Below are positions 36,598 to 45,138 of a stretch of 64,000 nucleotides of DNA, in pieces. Made by a program: the position numbers and the translations under genes. Location of the stretch: assembly GCF_001425785.1 (NCBI RefSeq), contig NZ_LMDI01000012.1, forward strand, positions 63,566 through 127,565, written 5' to 3'. Source of the stretch: Rhizobacter sp. Root1221. Its GTDB lineage: Bacteria > Pseudomonadota > Gammaproteobacteria > Burkholderiales > Burkholderiaceae_C. The number at the start of each line of letters is the position of its first letter. Position 1 is the first letter of the stretch. Below the pieces are notes generated by a model. It was not told the origin of the DNA, searched no databases, and worked only from the letters and a program-made list of their open reading frames with translations.

Positions 36598-38130
36598 TCA
36601 TGCCGCAGACCGCATCGTCAGCGTGAACAGGGCCCATTCGCCCGGGGCGCCGGCCGCGTCGATGCGGCCGCCCATTCGCTCGATCAACTGCCGCGTGATC
36701 GCGAGGCCGATGCCCGTGCCCCCTTCCGGTCCGGCATCCCGGCCGAGGCGATTGAACGGCTCGTACAGGCGCTGCAACTGCGCGGGGTCGAGGCCGTCGC
36801 CGGTGTTCCACACCGACACGGTCAGGTGCTTCGCGCCGTCGGCGGCGAGGCCCACGCGCACGGTGCCGCCGGGCCGGTTGTACTTGATGGCGTTCGACAG
36901 CAGGTTCAGCACACACTGGCGCAGGCGCAACGGATCGGCGAGCGCCCAGGCCGATGGGGTGTCGATGCTGCGCTCCACCTGGAGGTGGCGTTCACGCACC
37001 GACGTGTCCACCATCTGCACGCAGTCGCTGATGAGCCCGTCCACGTCCACGGGCACCGATTGCAGGTCTACCGCATCCACCTCGATGCGGCTCAGGTCCA
37101 TCAGGTCGGTGATCAGTTCGAGCAGGTGCTGGCCTGCCTGTTCGATGAAGCGCACCCGCTCGCGTTGGTCGGGCGTGAGGGGCACACGCATGTCCAGCTG
37201 AAGCAGCTGCGCGAACCCGAGCACCGCGTTCAGCGGCGTGCGCAACTCGTGGCTCACGCGGGCGAGGAACTGCGATTTCATCGCACTCGCCTGCTCGGCC
37301 GCGCGCTGCTGCTCCCGGGCGGCCTGCGCGGCCTTCAGGTCGGTGATGTCGACGAGCGTGCCCACCATGCGCCGGGCCTGGCCGTCGGGCGCGAACTCGG
37401 CGATGCGGCCGCGGCTCATCACCCAGATCCAGCGCCCGCTGGCGTGCCGCATGCGGAACTCGTCGCTGTACGACGCGGCCGGGTGGCGGAGGAATGCGCG
37501 CAGCCGCTCGTACGACGGTTGCACGTCGTCCGGGTGGCACAACGCAAAGAAGCTCTGCACGGTCACCGGCCCGAACGCCTCGGGGGTGGTGCCGAGGATG
37601 TCGGCCCAGCGGCCGCCACAGGAGAGCGTGCGGTCGATCAGGTCCCGTTCCCACAGGCCCACGTTGCCGCCGGTGATGGCCGCGTCGAGCCGCTCCTGCG
37701 ACTTGCGCAACGCGGAGATCATCGCCTCGCGCTCGGCCTCCATCGTTACCTGGCGCGTGACGTCGATGACGAGCACGAGGCGCGCGTCGCGCCCGTGGTA
37801 CATGAGGCCGTGTGAACTCGTCCGCGCGAACAGCGATTCGCCGGACTTGGTGTAGTGGTGCCACGGCCCGGAGACCGGAACACTTTCGCGGGCCCGCGCA
37901 TCCCGCACCGCCTGGTACATGGCCTCCAACTCGTGGGGCGGCCGGATGTCGGCGATGGTCATGTGCAGGAATTCGTCGCGTGTGTACCCGTAGCGTTCAA
38001 CGGCAGCAGCGTTGACATCGAGGAACTGCAGCGTGTCCTGGGCGTAGATCCACATCGACTGCGGGTTCGCGTGGAACATCTGCTGGTAGCTGACGCCCTC
38101 GTCAGGGGGGATGTCGGGGATGGCGCTCAT
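36598..38130 (-). CDS. PAS-PAS sensor histidine kinase, soluble
   Basis: The 510-residue protein has no transmembrane segment. Two PAS/PAC units occupy about residues 15-130 (FHANPQSMWIYAQDTLQFLDV) and 140-265 (WIWVMSRGRIAEFAPDGQ, GTLVDITDLKAAQ). HisKA follows with H294 in SHELRTPLNAVLGF. The HATPase domain carries NLLSNAIKY, NTGDGL and GGTGIGLAITRQLIERMGG. It is a complete kinase, but no response regulator is adjacent, so it is an orphan. The upstream ATG lies 20 bp after the CoA-transferase stop on the same strand, suggesting joint transcription. Confidence 0.93.
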   Translation of the reverse strand: MSAIPDIPPDEGVSYQQMFHANPQSMWIYAQDTLQFLDVNAAAVERYGYTRDEFLHMTIADIRPPHELEAMYQAVRDARARESVPVSGPWHHYTKSGESLFARTSSHGLMYHGRDARLVLVIDVTRQVTMEAEREAMISALRKSQERLDAAITGGNVGLWERDLIDRTLSCGGRWADILGTTPEAFGPVTVQSFFALCHPDDVQPSYERLRAFLRHPAASYSDEFRMRHASGRWIWVMSRGRIAEFAPDGQARRMVGTLVDITDLKAAQAAREQQRAAEQASAMKSQFLARVSHELRTPLNAVLGFAQLLQLDMRVPLTPDQRERVRFIEQAGQHLLELITDLMDLSRIEVDAVDLQSVPVDVDGLISDCVQMVDTSVRERHLQVERSIDTPSAWALADPLRLRQCVLNLLSNAIKYNRPGGTVRVGLAADGAKHLTVSVWNTGDGLDPAQLQRLYEPFNRLGRDAGPEGGTGIGLAITRQLIERMGGRIDAAGAPGEWALFTLTMRSAA

Positions 38131-38149
38131 GACGGATCCCGCTGCGCCG

Positions 38150-39331
38150 TCAGATCACGCCACGTTCCCGCAGCGCCTGCAACTGGGCGTCGGTGACCCC
38201 CACGTCGCGCAGCACGGCCGCCGTGTCTTCACCCAGCGTGGGTGCACGCCGCACGATGCCCCCCGGCGTGGCGCTCAGCTTCGGCACGATGCCCGGCATG
38301 TCCACCGCGAGTCCATCGGCCGATACCACTTGCATGATCATGCCGCGGGCCCGGTAGTGCGGGTCCTCGGCGATGTCCTTCGCGGTGTACAGCCGGCCGG
38401 CAGGCACCTGGGAGCCGTTCAGGGTGTCGAGCACTTCGGCCACGGTGCGGGGCGCCGTCCAGGCGCCGATGGCAGCGTCGATCTCGGCCACGCGTGCCAC
38501 CCGGGCCGGGTTGCCGACCAGCGTGGGGTCGCGGGCCAGGTCGTCGCGGCCGATGGCGGCCATCAACCGGGTGAAGATGCTGTCGCCGTTGCCGGCCACG
38601 AGCACCCAGCCGTCGGCACACGCGTACGCGTTGCTCGGGGCGATGCCGGGCAGCGCCGAGCCGGCCGCCTCGCGTACCGCGCCGAACGCGCTGTACTCGG
38701 GCAGCAGGCTTTCCATGCAGTTGAAGACGGCTTCGTACAGCGCCACGTCGATCACCTGGCCCTGCCCGGTGGTGTGGCGGTGGTGCAGCGCCATCAGGAT
38801 GCCGATCACGCCGTGCAGCGAGGCCAGCGTGTCGCCGATGCTGACCCCCACCCGCACCGGCACCCGGCCCGGTTCGGCCGTCAGGTGGCGCAGGCCGCCC
38901 ATGGCCTCGGCCACCACGCCGAAGCCGGGGCGGTCCTTGTACGGTCCGGTCTGGCCGTAACCGCTGATGCGCAGCATCACGAGGCCAGGGTTGGTGCTGG
39001 CGAGCGTGGTGTGGTCGAAGCCCCAGCTTTCCATCACACCGGGCTTGAAGTTCTCGATGAGCACGTCGCACTCGTCGATCAGGCGGCGCACGATGTCGCG
39101 GGCCTCGGGCGACTTCAGGTCGAGCGTGACACTCTTCTTGTTGCGCGACTGCACCTGCCACCACACGCTGGTGCCTTCATGCAGCAGCCGCCATTGGCGC
39201 AGCGGATCGCCCGTGCCGGGCGGCTCGATCTTGATGACGTCGGCACCGAAATCGGCGAGCGTCTTGGCGGCAAAAGGGCCGGCAATCAGCTGGCCCATCT
39301 CAAGCACCTTCAGTCCGGTCAGCGGACCCAT
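38150..39331 (-). CDS. CaiB/BaiF-type (class III) CoA transferase
   Basis: This is a 393-residue class III CoA transferase. Characteristic segments are GLKVLEMGQLIAGPFAAKTLADFGADVIKIE at the N-terminus, NKKSVTLDL and DVLIENFKPG. The catalytic aspartate is in GVSIGDTLAS (around residue 165), and TGQGQVIDVALYEAV follows. Members move CoA between carboxylic acids (formyl/oxalyl, carnitine, succinyl). The acid used here cannot be told and no acyl-CoA dehydrogenase is adjacent. The ATG at 39331 is a few bases after the rlmJ stop, so both may be on one transcript with the downstream kinase. Confidence 0.93.
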   Translation of the reverse strand: MGPLTGLKVLEMGQLIAGPFAAKTLADFGADVIKIEPPGTGDPLRQWRLLHEGTSVWWQVQSRNKKSVTLDLKSPEARDIVRRLIDECDVLIENFKPGVMESWGFDHTTLASTNPGLVMLRISGYGQTGPYKDRPGFGVVAEAMGGLRHLTAEPGRVPVRVGVSIGDTLASLHGVIGILMALHHRHTTGQGQVIDVALYEAVFNCMESLLPEYSAFGAVREAAGSALPGIAPSNAYACADGWVLVAGNGDSIFTRLMAAIGRDDLARDPTLVGNPARVARVAEIDAAIGAWTAPRTVAEVLDTLNGSQVPAGRLYTAKDIAEDPHYRARGMIMQVVSADGLAVDMPGIVPKLSATPGGIVRRAPTLGEDTAAVLRDVGVTDAQLQALRERGVI

Positions 39332-39340
39332 GCAGGCCTC

Positions 39341-40183
39341 CTAGGCGGCTTTTTGTTCGATCAGGTACGACGCCTCATCGTATTGCCCCAGCACGTTGAC
39401 CAGATAGGGCATCAACCCGACCAGTTCGTCGTGCAGCGTGTACGGCGGGTTCATGATAAACATGCCGCTGCCGGCCAGGCCGAACCCCTGCGCGTCGGGC
39501 AACTGCACCGTCAGGCGCACGTGCAGCCAGCCCTTCGGGGCCAGCGTTTCCAGGCGGCGCGGCAACTGGGCGGCTTCGAGCTTGCTGACCTGCGGGTACC
39601 AGACCATGTAGACGCCGTCGACGAACCGCTCGATGGCCTCGCGCAGCGACGCGATGACCCGGCCGTAGTCGCCCGTGCCTTCGTACGACGGGTCCATCAG
39701 CACCACGGCACGCCGGCTCGACGGCGGCACCTGGCCCTTGAGGCCGTCGAAACCGTCGCTGTCGCGCACCTCCGCGCCCTTGATCTCGCCGAGGAACGAC
39801 GCCAGGATGCGGTGGTCGGTGGGGTGGCGCTCGAAACAGCGCAGCTGGTCGCCGTGGCGCAGCAGCATCTGGGCGAAGGCCGGCGAACCGGGGTACTGCT
39901 CCATGCGGCCGTCGGGGTTGAACTGGCGCACGAGCTGCACGTAGTCGGCGGCCAGCTCCGGCAGGTCGTCGCGGTCCCACAGGCGGGCAATGCCCTCGAC
40001 ATACTCGCCCTTCTTCTGCGCGTACTGCCCCTCGAGCGAGTACCCGCCAGCGCCGGCGTGGGTGTCGACGAACCGGTACGGCTTGTCTTTCTGGTTCATG
40101 TAGCGCAGCACGCGGGTGAGCACGATGTGTTTCAGGACATCGGCATGGTTGCCCGCGTGGAAGGCATGGCGGTAGGCGAGCAT
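39341..40183 (-). CDS. rlmJ: 23S rRNA (adenine-2030-N6)-methyltransferase RlmJ
   Basis: RlmJ methylates N6 of A2030 in 23S rRNA using SAM. The 280 residues equal the usual length. The start MLAYRHAFHAGNHADVLKH is diagnostic. FVDTHAGAGGYSL supplies the SAM-binding motif I and LMDPSYEG the DPPY-type catalytic motif IV. YMVWYPQ and GSGMFIMNPPYTL complete the family signatures. ATG 40183 is chosen; upstream in-frame sequence runs antisense through the end of the LysR gene and is cysteine-rich nonsense. Confidence 0.96.
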   Translation of the reverse strand: MLAYRHAFHAGNHADVLKHIVLTRVLRYMNQKDKPYRFVDTHAGAGGYSLEGQYAQKKGEYVEGIARLWDRDDLPELAADYVQLVRQFNPDGRMEQYPGSPAFAQMLLRHGDQLRCFERHPTDHRILASFLGEIKGAEVRDSDGFDGLKGQVPPSSRRAVVLMDPSYEGTGDYGRVIASLREAIERFVDGVYMVWYPQVSKLEAAQLPRRLETLAPKGWLHVRLTVQLPDAQGFGLAGSGMFIMNPPYTLHDELVGLMPYLVNVLGQYDEASYLIEQKAA

Positions 40184-40193
40184 GGGGCGGATC

Positions 40194-41144
40194 TCAATCG
40201 GGTGGCGCAGACCCGCTATTGTCGTTGCTTGTGGTGTCGTCGACGCGGGCGAACTGCATGACGAGTTCGTCGAGCAGCCGCCGCACCCGCAGCGGCAGGT
40301 GCCGCTGGGTGGGCAGGATGGCCTGCACCGGCGTCGTGTCACCGTGCCAGGCGGGCATCACCCGCACCAGGCGGCCCGCCTTCAGGTCGGCCAGCACGTC
40401 CAGTCCGGCCTTGAACGCGATGCCGAGCCCGGCCACCGCCCACTCCCGCACCAGGCCGCCGTCGTCGGCCACCCGATTGCCGTTGGCCTTGACCTGGACT
40501 GTCTCGGTGCCGCGGTGGAACGTCCAGCGGATCTCGGGCCGGCTCTTCAGGTTCAGCACGAGGCAGTTGTGCCGGGCCAGGTCGTCGGGGTGCGCCGGGT
40601 GGCCGTGGGCGGCCAGGTACCCGGGAGACGCCACCAGCACACGCCGGGTTTCCAACAGCGGCCGCACCACGAGCGACGAGTCCTGCAGCACCCCGTAGCG
40701 CACCGCGAGGTCCACCCGCTCGCGCATCAGGTCGTGCACGGCGTCCGACAGGTGCAACACGAGCCGCAGCTTCGGGTGCCGAGCGAGGAATGGCGACAGC
40801 ATCGGGCTCAGCACGGTGCGGCCCAGGTCCAGTGGCGACGCGAGGTGCACCTCACCCGCCAGTTCCTCCCGCTGGGCGCCCAGCAGCGACCGGGCATCGT
40901 CGAGCACCCCGAGCGCCCGCTGGGCGTGGTCGCGGAGCAACTCGCCTTCCGGCGTCAGGCGCATCGACCGGGTGGATCGTTCAACGAGGCGCACCGCCAG
41001 CGACGCCTCGAGCCGCTTCAGCGAGGCGCTGGCGGCCGCCGGGGTCAAGTGCATCTGCCGGGCAGCGGCGCTCAGCGAACCGGCGTCGGCCAGCCGGATG
41101 AACAGCTGGAGCTGGGCGAGTTGCAGGTCGGCGGGCCAGTTCAT
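40194..41144 (-). CDS. LysR-type transcriptional regulator
   Basis: The 316-residue LTTR has an N-terminal winged HTH (LQLFIRLADAGSLSAAARQMHLTPAAASASLKRLEASLAVRLVERSTRSMRLTPEG split across residues 10-70). A periplasmic-binding-like effector domain follows, with VDLAVRYGVLQDSSLVVRPL and EWAVAGLGIAFKAGLDV. It is close in type to the DsdC/AaeR-like group controlling a single divergent gene. Here the divergent gene is the quinone oxidoreductase-like dehydrogenase at 41245 across a 100-bp AT-richer region. The effector is unknown. Confidence 0.93.
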   Translation of the reverse strand: MNWPADLQLAQLQLFIRLADAGSLSAAARQMHLTPAAASASLKRLEASLAVRLVERSTRSMRLTPEGELLRDHAQRALGVLDDARSLLGAQREELAGEVHLASPLDLGRTVLSPMLSPFLARHPKLRLVLHLSDAVHDLMRERVDLAVRYGVLQDSSLVVRPLLETRRVLVASPGYLAAHGHPAHPDDLARHNCLVLNLKSRPEIRWTFHRGTETVQVKANGNRVADDGGLVREWAVAGLGIAFKAGLDVLADLKAGRLVRVMPAWHGDTTPVQAILPTQRHLPLRVRRLLDELVMQFARVDDTTSNDNSGSAPPD

Positions 41145-41244
41145 TTGCTCGTCAGATTTGAAAGTGTTATTGGTTTCGCTGCCATTATCAAACTGGATCT
41201 CTCTCCGTAGAGTTCACGCCATCGCATCTCACCGGAGTTCCTCC
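41145..41244. promoter_or_regulatory. divergent promoter region between LysR and zinc-type dehydrogenase genes
   Basis: This 100-bp gap is clearly richer in A and T than its surroundings. It holds a TTTGA (41157-41161) and TCAAA (41188-41192) pair centred at 41174.5, a possible LTTR recognition region. The exact operator and -10/-35 elements are not certain. Confidence 0.4.
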
Positions 41245-42252
41245 ATGAAAGCCGTCGCCCGCTACCAGCCGCTCCCCATCGACCACGCCGAATCGCTCGT
41301 CGACATCACGCAACCCGCGCCCACCCCCGGCCCGCGCGATCTGCTGGTGCGGGTGCACGCCGTGTCGGTGAACCCGGTGGATACCAAGGTGCGCCGCGGT
41401 TCACCGGCCACCGGCGACCAGCCGAAGGTGCTCGGGTTCGACGCCTCCGGGGTCGTCGAGGCCGTGGGCGCACAGGTCAGCCTCTTCAAGCCGGGTGACC
41501 GTGTGTACTACGCGGGCGACATCACCCGCCCCGGCAGCAACGCCGAGCTGCAGCTGGTGGACGAGCGCATCACCGGCCGCATGCCGGTGTCGCTCGGGTT
41601 TGCCGAAGCGGCCGCCCTGCCGCTGACGGCCATCACCGCGTGGGAGTTGCTGTTCGACCGGCTGGGGGTGAACGCCGGGACAGACGGCACCCTGCTGGTC
41701 ACCGGCGCGGGCGGCGGCGTGGGCTCGATCCTCGTGCAACTCGCCCGCCAGCTGACGAAGATGACCATCGTGGGCACGGCCTCGCGCCCCGAGACGCAGC
41801 AGTGGGTGCGCGAACTCGGCGCCCACCACGTGATCGACCACTCGAAACCGCTGGGCGAAGGCCTGAACGCCGCCGGCATCGGTGCCGTCCACGTGGTGGC
41901 GAGCCTGACCCACACTGACCAGCACTACGCGCAGATCATCGAGGCGCTGGCGCCCCAGGGCCGCCTGGGCCTGATCGACGACCCCGCCACACCGATCGAC
42001 GTGATGGCGCTCAAGCGCAAGGCGTTGTCGCTGCATTGGGAAATGATGTTCGCGCGGCCGATGTTCCAGACCGCCGACATGCAGGCCCAGCATGACCTGC
42101 TCAACCGCGTGGCCGACCTGGTCGACGCCGGCCGGTTGCGCACCACCGTCGGTGAACAGTTTGGCACCATCAATGCCACCAACCTGAAGCGGGCGCACGC
42201 ATTCATTGAAAGCGGCCGTGCCAAGGGCAAGGTGGTGCTGGCCGGTTTCTAA
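41245..42252 (+). CDS. zinc-binding-alcohol-dehydrogenase-family / quinone oxidoreductase-like protein
   Basis: The 335-residue medium-chain dehydrogenase of the ZADH/quinone oxidoreductase type shows VHAVSVNPVDTKVRRG, VLGFDASGVVEAVG, the NADPH-binding VTGAGGGVGSILVQLA and AHHVIDHSKPL. Cysteines for structural and catalytic zinc are absent, so it is probably a zinc-independent NADPH reductase of quinones or enals. The ATG at 41245 has GGAG about 8 bp before it. It is divergent from the LysR gene, and the ene reductase gene follows 83 bp later, so both may handle electrophiles. Confidence 0.92.
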   Translation: MKAVARYQPLPIDHAESLVDITQPAPTPGPRDLLVRVHAVSVNPVDTKVRRGSPATGDQPKVLGFDASGVVEAVGAQVSLFKPGDRVYYAGDITRPGSNAELQLVDERITGRMPVSLGFAEAAALPLTAITAWELLFDRLGVNAGTDGTLLVTGAGGGVGSILVQLARQLTKMTIVGTASRPETQQWVRELGAHHVIDHSKPLGEGLNAAGIGAVHVVASLTHTDQHYAQIIEALAPQGRLGLIDDPATPIDVMALKRKALSLHWEMMFARPMFQTADMQAQHDLLNRVADLVDAGRLRTTVGEQFGTINATNLKRAHAFIESGRAKGKVVLAGF

Positions 42253-42335
42253 GGGCTTGCACGCTGGGGACAGCACGGCCGCCGAAGATTTCGTACGATC
42301 GTGCGCAACCAAGACACCCTTCACCTCGAAACACC

Positions 42336-43424
42336 ATGACCTCCCTCTTCGACCCCGCCCGCATCGGCGACATCCCCACCACCAACCGCGTCGTGATGGC
42401 GCCACTCACCCGCAACCGCGCGGGCGCCGGCCTCGTGCCCACCGACCTCGCGGTCGAGTACTACCGCCAGCGCGCCAGCGCCGGGCTCATCGTCACCGAG
42501 GCCGCGCAGGTGATGGCCGAGGGCCAGGGTTATCTCGACACCCCCGGGATCCACACCCCGGCCCAGGTGGCCGCGTGGAGGAAGGTGACCGACGCGGTGC
42601 ACGCCGAAGGTGGCCGCATCGTGATCCAGCTGTGGCACGTGGGCCGCATCTCGCACATCTCGCTGCTGCCCGGTGGCCAGGCCCCCGTGTCGTCCACGGC
42701 GCGCAACGCCGGCGGCAAGGTGTTCACCAAGGAGGGGTTCGTCGACACCTCCACGCCGCGCGCGCTGCGTGCCGATGAACTGCCGGGCATCGTCGAGGCC
42801 TATCGCCACGCCGCCCGCTGCGCCCTCGACGCCGGCTTCGACGGCGTCGAGGTGCACGCCGCCAACGGCTACCTGATCGACCAGTTCCTGCGCGACAGCA
42901 TCAACGACCGCACCGACGACTTCGGCGGTTCCATCGAGAACCGCACGCGCTTCCTCGTCGACGTGATGAACGCGGTGGTGGGTGCGATCGGCGCCGGCCG
43001 CACCGGCGTGCGCCTGAGCCCGGTGACCCCGGTCAACGGTGCGGGCCAGGACAGCAACCCCCAGGCCGTCTTCAACCGCGCGGTGGAACGCCTCGCGCCG
43101 CTGAAGCTCGCGTTCCTGCACGTGGTGGAAGGCCAGACCGGCGGCCCGCGAGACGTGGCCCCGTTCGACTACGAGGCGCTGCGCACCCGCTACAAGGCCG
43201 GGCACGACGCCGGCGCGTGGATGGTCAACAACGGCTACAACCGCCAGATGGCGATGGACGTGGTGTCCACCGGCGCGGCCGACCTGGTGGCGTTCGGCCG
43301 CCCGTTCATCGGCAACCCGGACCTGGTACACCGCCTGAAGGAAGACAAGCCGCTCGCGTCGCTGAACCCGAAGCTGCTGTATGGTGGTGGCGCCGAGGGT
43401 TACACCGACTACCCTGCCCTCTGA
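42336..43424 (+). CDS. nemA: old yellow enzyme family alkene reductase (NemA type)
   Basis: This FMN flavoprotein has 362 residues and a TIM-barrel fold. It shows NRVVMAPLTRNRAGAGLVP, IVIQLWHVGRISH, and the substrate-binding His/Asn region GVEVHAANGYLIDQFLRD. The signature INDRTDDFGGSIENRTRF and the phosphate-binding ADLVAFGRPFIGNPDLV follow. NemA reduces N-ethylmaleimide and other activated alkenes, nitrate esters or quinones with NAD(P)H. No NemR repressor gene adjoins it; the LysR protein at 40194 is the nearest regulator. The ATG is at 42336. Confidence 0.94.
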   Translation: MTSLFDPARIGDIPTTNRVVMAPLTRNRAGAGLVPTDLAVEYYRQRASAGLIVTEAAQVMAEGQGYLDTPGIHTPAQVAAWRKVTDAVHAEGGRIVIQLWHVGRISHISLLPGGQAPVSSTARNAGGKVFTKEGFVDTSTPRALRADELPGIVEAYRHAARCALDAGFDGVEVHAANGYLIDQFLRDSINDRTDDFGGSIENRTRFLVDVMNAVVGAIGAGRTGVRLSPVTPVNGAGQDSNPQAVFNRAVERLAPLKLAFLHVVEGQTGGPRDVAPFDYEALRTRYKAGHDAGAWMVNNGYNRQMAMDVVSTGAADLVAFGRPFIGNPDLVHRLKEDKPLASLNPKLLYGGGAEGYTDYPAL

Positions 43425-43430
43425 CGCGCG

Positions 43431-44006
43431 TCAGCGCTTGATCTTCGCGCGAAAGAGTTCCCCGATGCCCACCTCGCGTGGGCCGGGGATCACCTCGAAC
43501 ACCTCGCCGGCCGTCACCGTGCCGGGCTCGCGCACCGCGAGGTAGAAGCCGCACCAGCCGTTGGCCGACATCAGCTTGACGGCCTGGTTGAACCCCATGG
43601 CCGCGTTGAACTTGAAACACGGGAACCGGGGTTCGCTGACGGCCAGCGTGCAGTTCGGGAACTTCAGCAGGTCGCCGATCCACACCTGGGATTCGAGCAG
43701 GCCGGCGATGGTCAGGTTCTCGCCCATCGCCCCGTGGGGCAATGCGGCGTTCCATTCGGCCGCCTTGGCTTGCGCGCGCACGGTCTGCCAGAACGGGTAG
43801 TGCTCGCTCGGGTACGCGTACACGGCCTTCGACAAGCCGCCGTGCACCGACAGGTCGGCCTGTTCGTCGCCGTCGAGGCCCAGGGGCCGCACGGCCACCG
43901 GCCCGTCCACCGGGCGCTTGTGGATGCCTGTCATCACCGGGCGGCCACCGATCTCGATCTCGGTGGCGAGGGCCCGGTTGACGCTGAGCAGGGTGGGCTG
44001 GCTCAC
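43431..44006 (-). CDS. MOSC-domain protein (YiiM-like)
   Basis: The 191-residue MOSC protein starts at GTG 44006 (VSQPTLLSVNRALATEIEI), overlapping the stop of the upstream gene as GTGA. The domain contains LDGDEQADLSVHGGLSKAVYAYPSEHYPFW, GAMGENLTIAGL and the conserved cysteine in RFPCFKFNAAMG. The latter is the residue expected for sulfur/molybdenum-cofactor handling. YiiM-type relatives reduce hydroxylamino substrates with molybdenum cofactor. Translational coupling to a tungstate/molybdate-type binding protein supports a metal-cofactor connection. Confidence 0.9.
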   Translation of the reverse strand: MSQPTLLSVNRALATEIEIGGRPVMTGIHKRPVDGPVAVRPLGLDGDEQADLSVHGGLSKAVYAYPSEHYPFWQTVRAQAKAAEWNAALPHGAMGENLTIAGLLESQVWIGDLLKFPNCTLAVSEPRFPCFKFNAAMGFNQAVKLMSANGWCGFYLAVREPGTVTAGEVFEVIPGPREVGIGELFRAKIKR

Positions 44007-44803
44007 GCCGGCGACTTCCAGCCCCGCACCGCGGACGCCACGCGGCGGCCGTTGTTGCCCGAGACCCATTGGACAAACAGCTTGGCCGCCGGGTGGTTCA
44101 CCCGGAACGACCGCATCACGTGCACGTCGTTGGCCATGCGCGCGTCGCCCTCGGCCACGATGGCCAGCGGCTTGGTGGAGCGCTTCAGCCAGATGCTGCG
44201 TTCGACCACCGTGTAGGCGCCTTGCGAGGCGGCCAGGGCCACCGCGTCGCCGTTTGCCGGGGTCTTGCTGTACCAGGGTGCGGCGGGGGCCACCTTCGCC
44301 GCGCGCCACAGCGCCAGTTCACCGAGGTTTGCCCCACTGCCGTCGGCCGGGGCCACGAACTTCGCCTGCGCCTGCGCGAGGCGGAACAGCGCCGCGCCGA
44401 TGTCACGTTCGCCCAGCAGCCCGGCGGGGTCGACGGCCTTCTTGCCCTTGCCTTCGACGGGGCCCACCAGCACCAGGTCACCGCTGGCGACGCGCTGGCG
44501 GTCGTGGGCAAGGCCCTGCTTCTCGAGCTTCAGCTCGATGTCGGGGGCGTTGGTCATCGACGCATCGACCTCACCCTGTTCAAGCGCGGCCAGCACCGAG
44601 GCGCTGCTGCCGGGCATCATCTTGACGACGATGCCGGTGTCGCGTCCGAAGGCGCGCTGGAACGCAGCGGCCAGGCCGGAGTCGACGAGCGACTGCTCGA
44701 CGCCCAGCAGCAGCGGGTCGGACATGGATTTCTTTTGCGCAGCGCGCACGCCGGGCGCCCAGGCGGCGGCCAGCAGGGAGATCAGGAGGGGACGGCGATT
44801 CAT
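44003..44803 (-). CDS. TupA-like periplasmic oxyanion-binding protein, orphan
   Basis: The 266-residue product has a signal peptide (MNRRPLLISLLAAAWAPGVRA-A). The mature protein follows the tungstate-binding TupA layout: LLLGVEQSLVDSGLAAAFQRAF, DTGIVVKMMPGSSASVLAALEQGEVDASMTN (split), and HDRQRVASGDLVLVGP. The TTTS-type oxyanion loop of TupA is replaced by VEQS, so the ligand may differ. No permease or ATPase gene is adjacent, making it an orphan binding protein. Its stop overlaps the MOSC gene start. Confidence 0.8.
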   Translation of the reverse strand: MNRRPLLISLLAAAWAPGVRAAQKKSMSDPLLLGVEQSLVDSGLAAAFQRAFGRDTGIVVKMMPGSSASVLAALEQGEVDASMTNAPDIELKLEKQGLAHDRQRVASGDLVLVGPVEGKGKKAVDPAGLLGERDIGAALFRLAQAQAKFVAPADGSGANLGELALWRAAKVAPAAPWYSKTPANGDAVALAASQGAYTVVERSIWLKRSTKPLAIVAEGDARMANDVHVMRSFRVNHPAAKLFVQWVSGNNGRRVASAVRGWKSPA

Positions 44804-44912
44804 GGGGTGGATCTTACGATCCCGGCGGCGGCAAGCTGTAAATCATGGCAGGTGCGGGCCGGGCCGCGGGCCGATAGATTGCGGCTCTTGCCGCTGCACT
44901 CAGGAGTTCGCC

Positions 44913-45125
44913 ATGAATCGAGGACGTGTGACCCCGGATTCCCCTTCCGGGTGGGCCTGGTGCGAGGTCTGCAGCGACCGCCTCCAGGAAATGGAACCGC
45001 GGCTCACCACCGCCGACTGCGACGTGTTCGCCGCCACGCTGTGGGCGAACGAATCCGAGCGGGGCACCGCGCCGGAAGACGCGGCCGAACGGTTCCTCGC
45101 CCCGGAGGACGAGGCACTGGCCTGA
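44913..45125 (+). CDS. 70-residue protein with CxxC motif, unknown function
   Basis: This is a small acidic protein of 70 residues from ATG 44913, preceded by CAGGAG about 7 bp upstream. It contains WCEVCSDRLQEMEP, a lone CxxC pair, then a helical acidic tail with EDAAERFLAPEDEALA. One CxxC is not enough for a zinc ribbon unless it dimerises. It lies between the divergent TupA-like gene and the convergent hydroxyacid dehydrogenase gene, so it is monocistronic. It appears real from the Shine-Dalgarno and codon pattern. Confidence 0.6.
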   Translation: MNRGRVTPDSPSGWAWCEVCSDRLQEMEPRLTTADCDVFAATLWANESERGTAPEDAAERFLAPEDEALA

Positions 45126-45138
45126 GAGGCAGAGCCCG

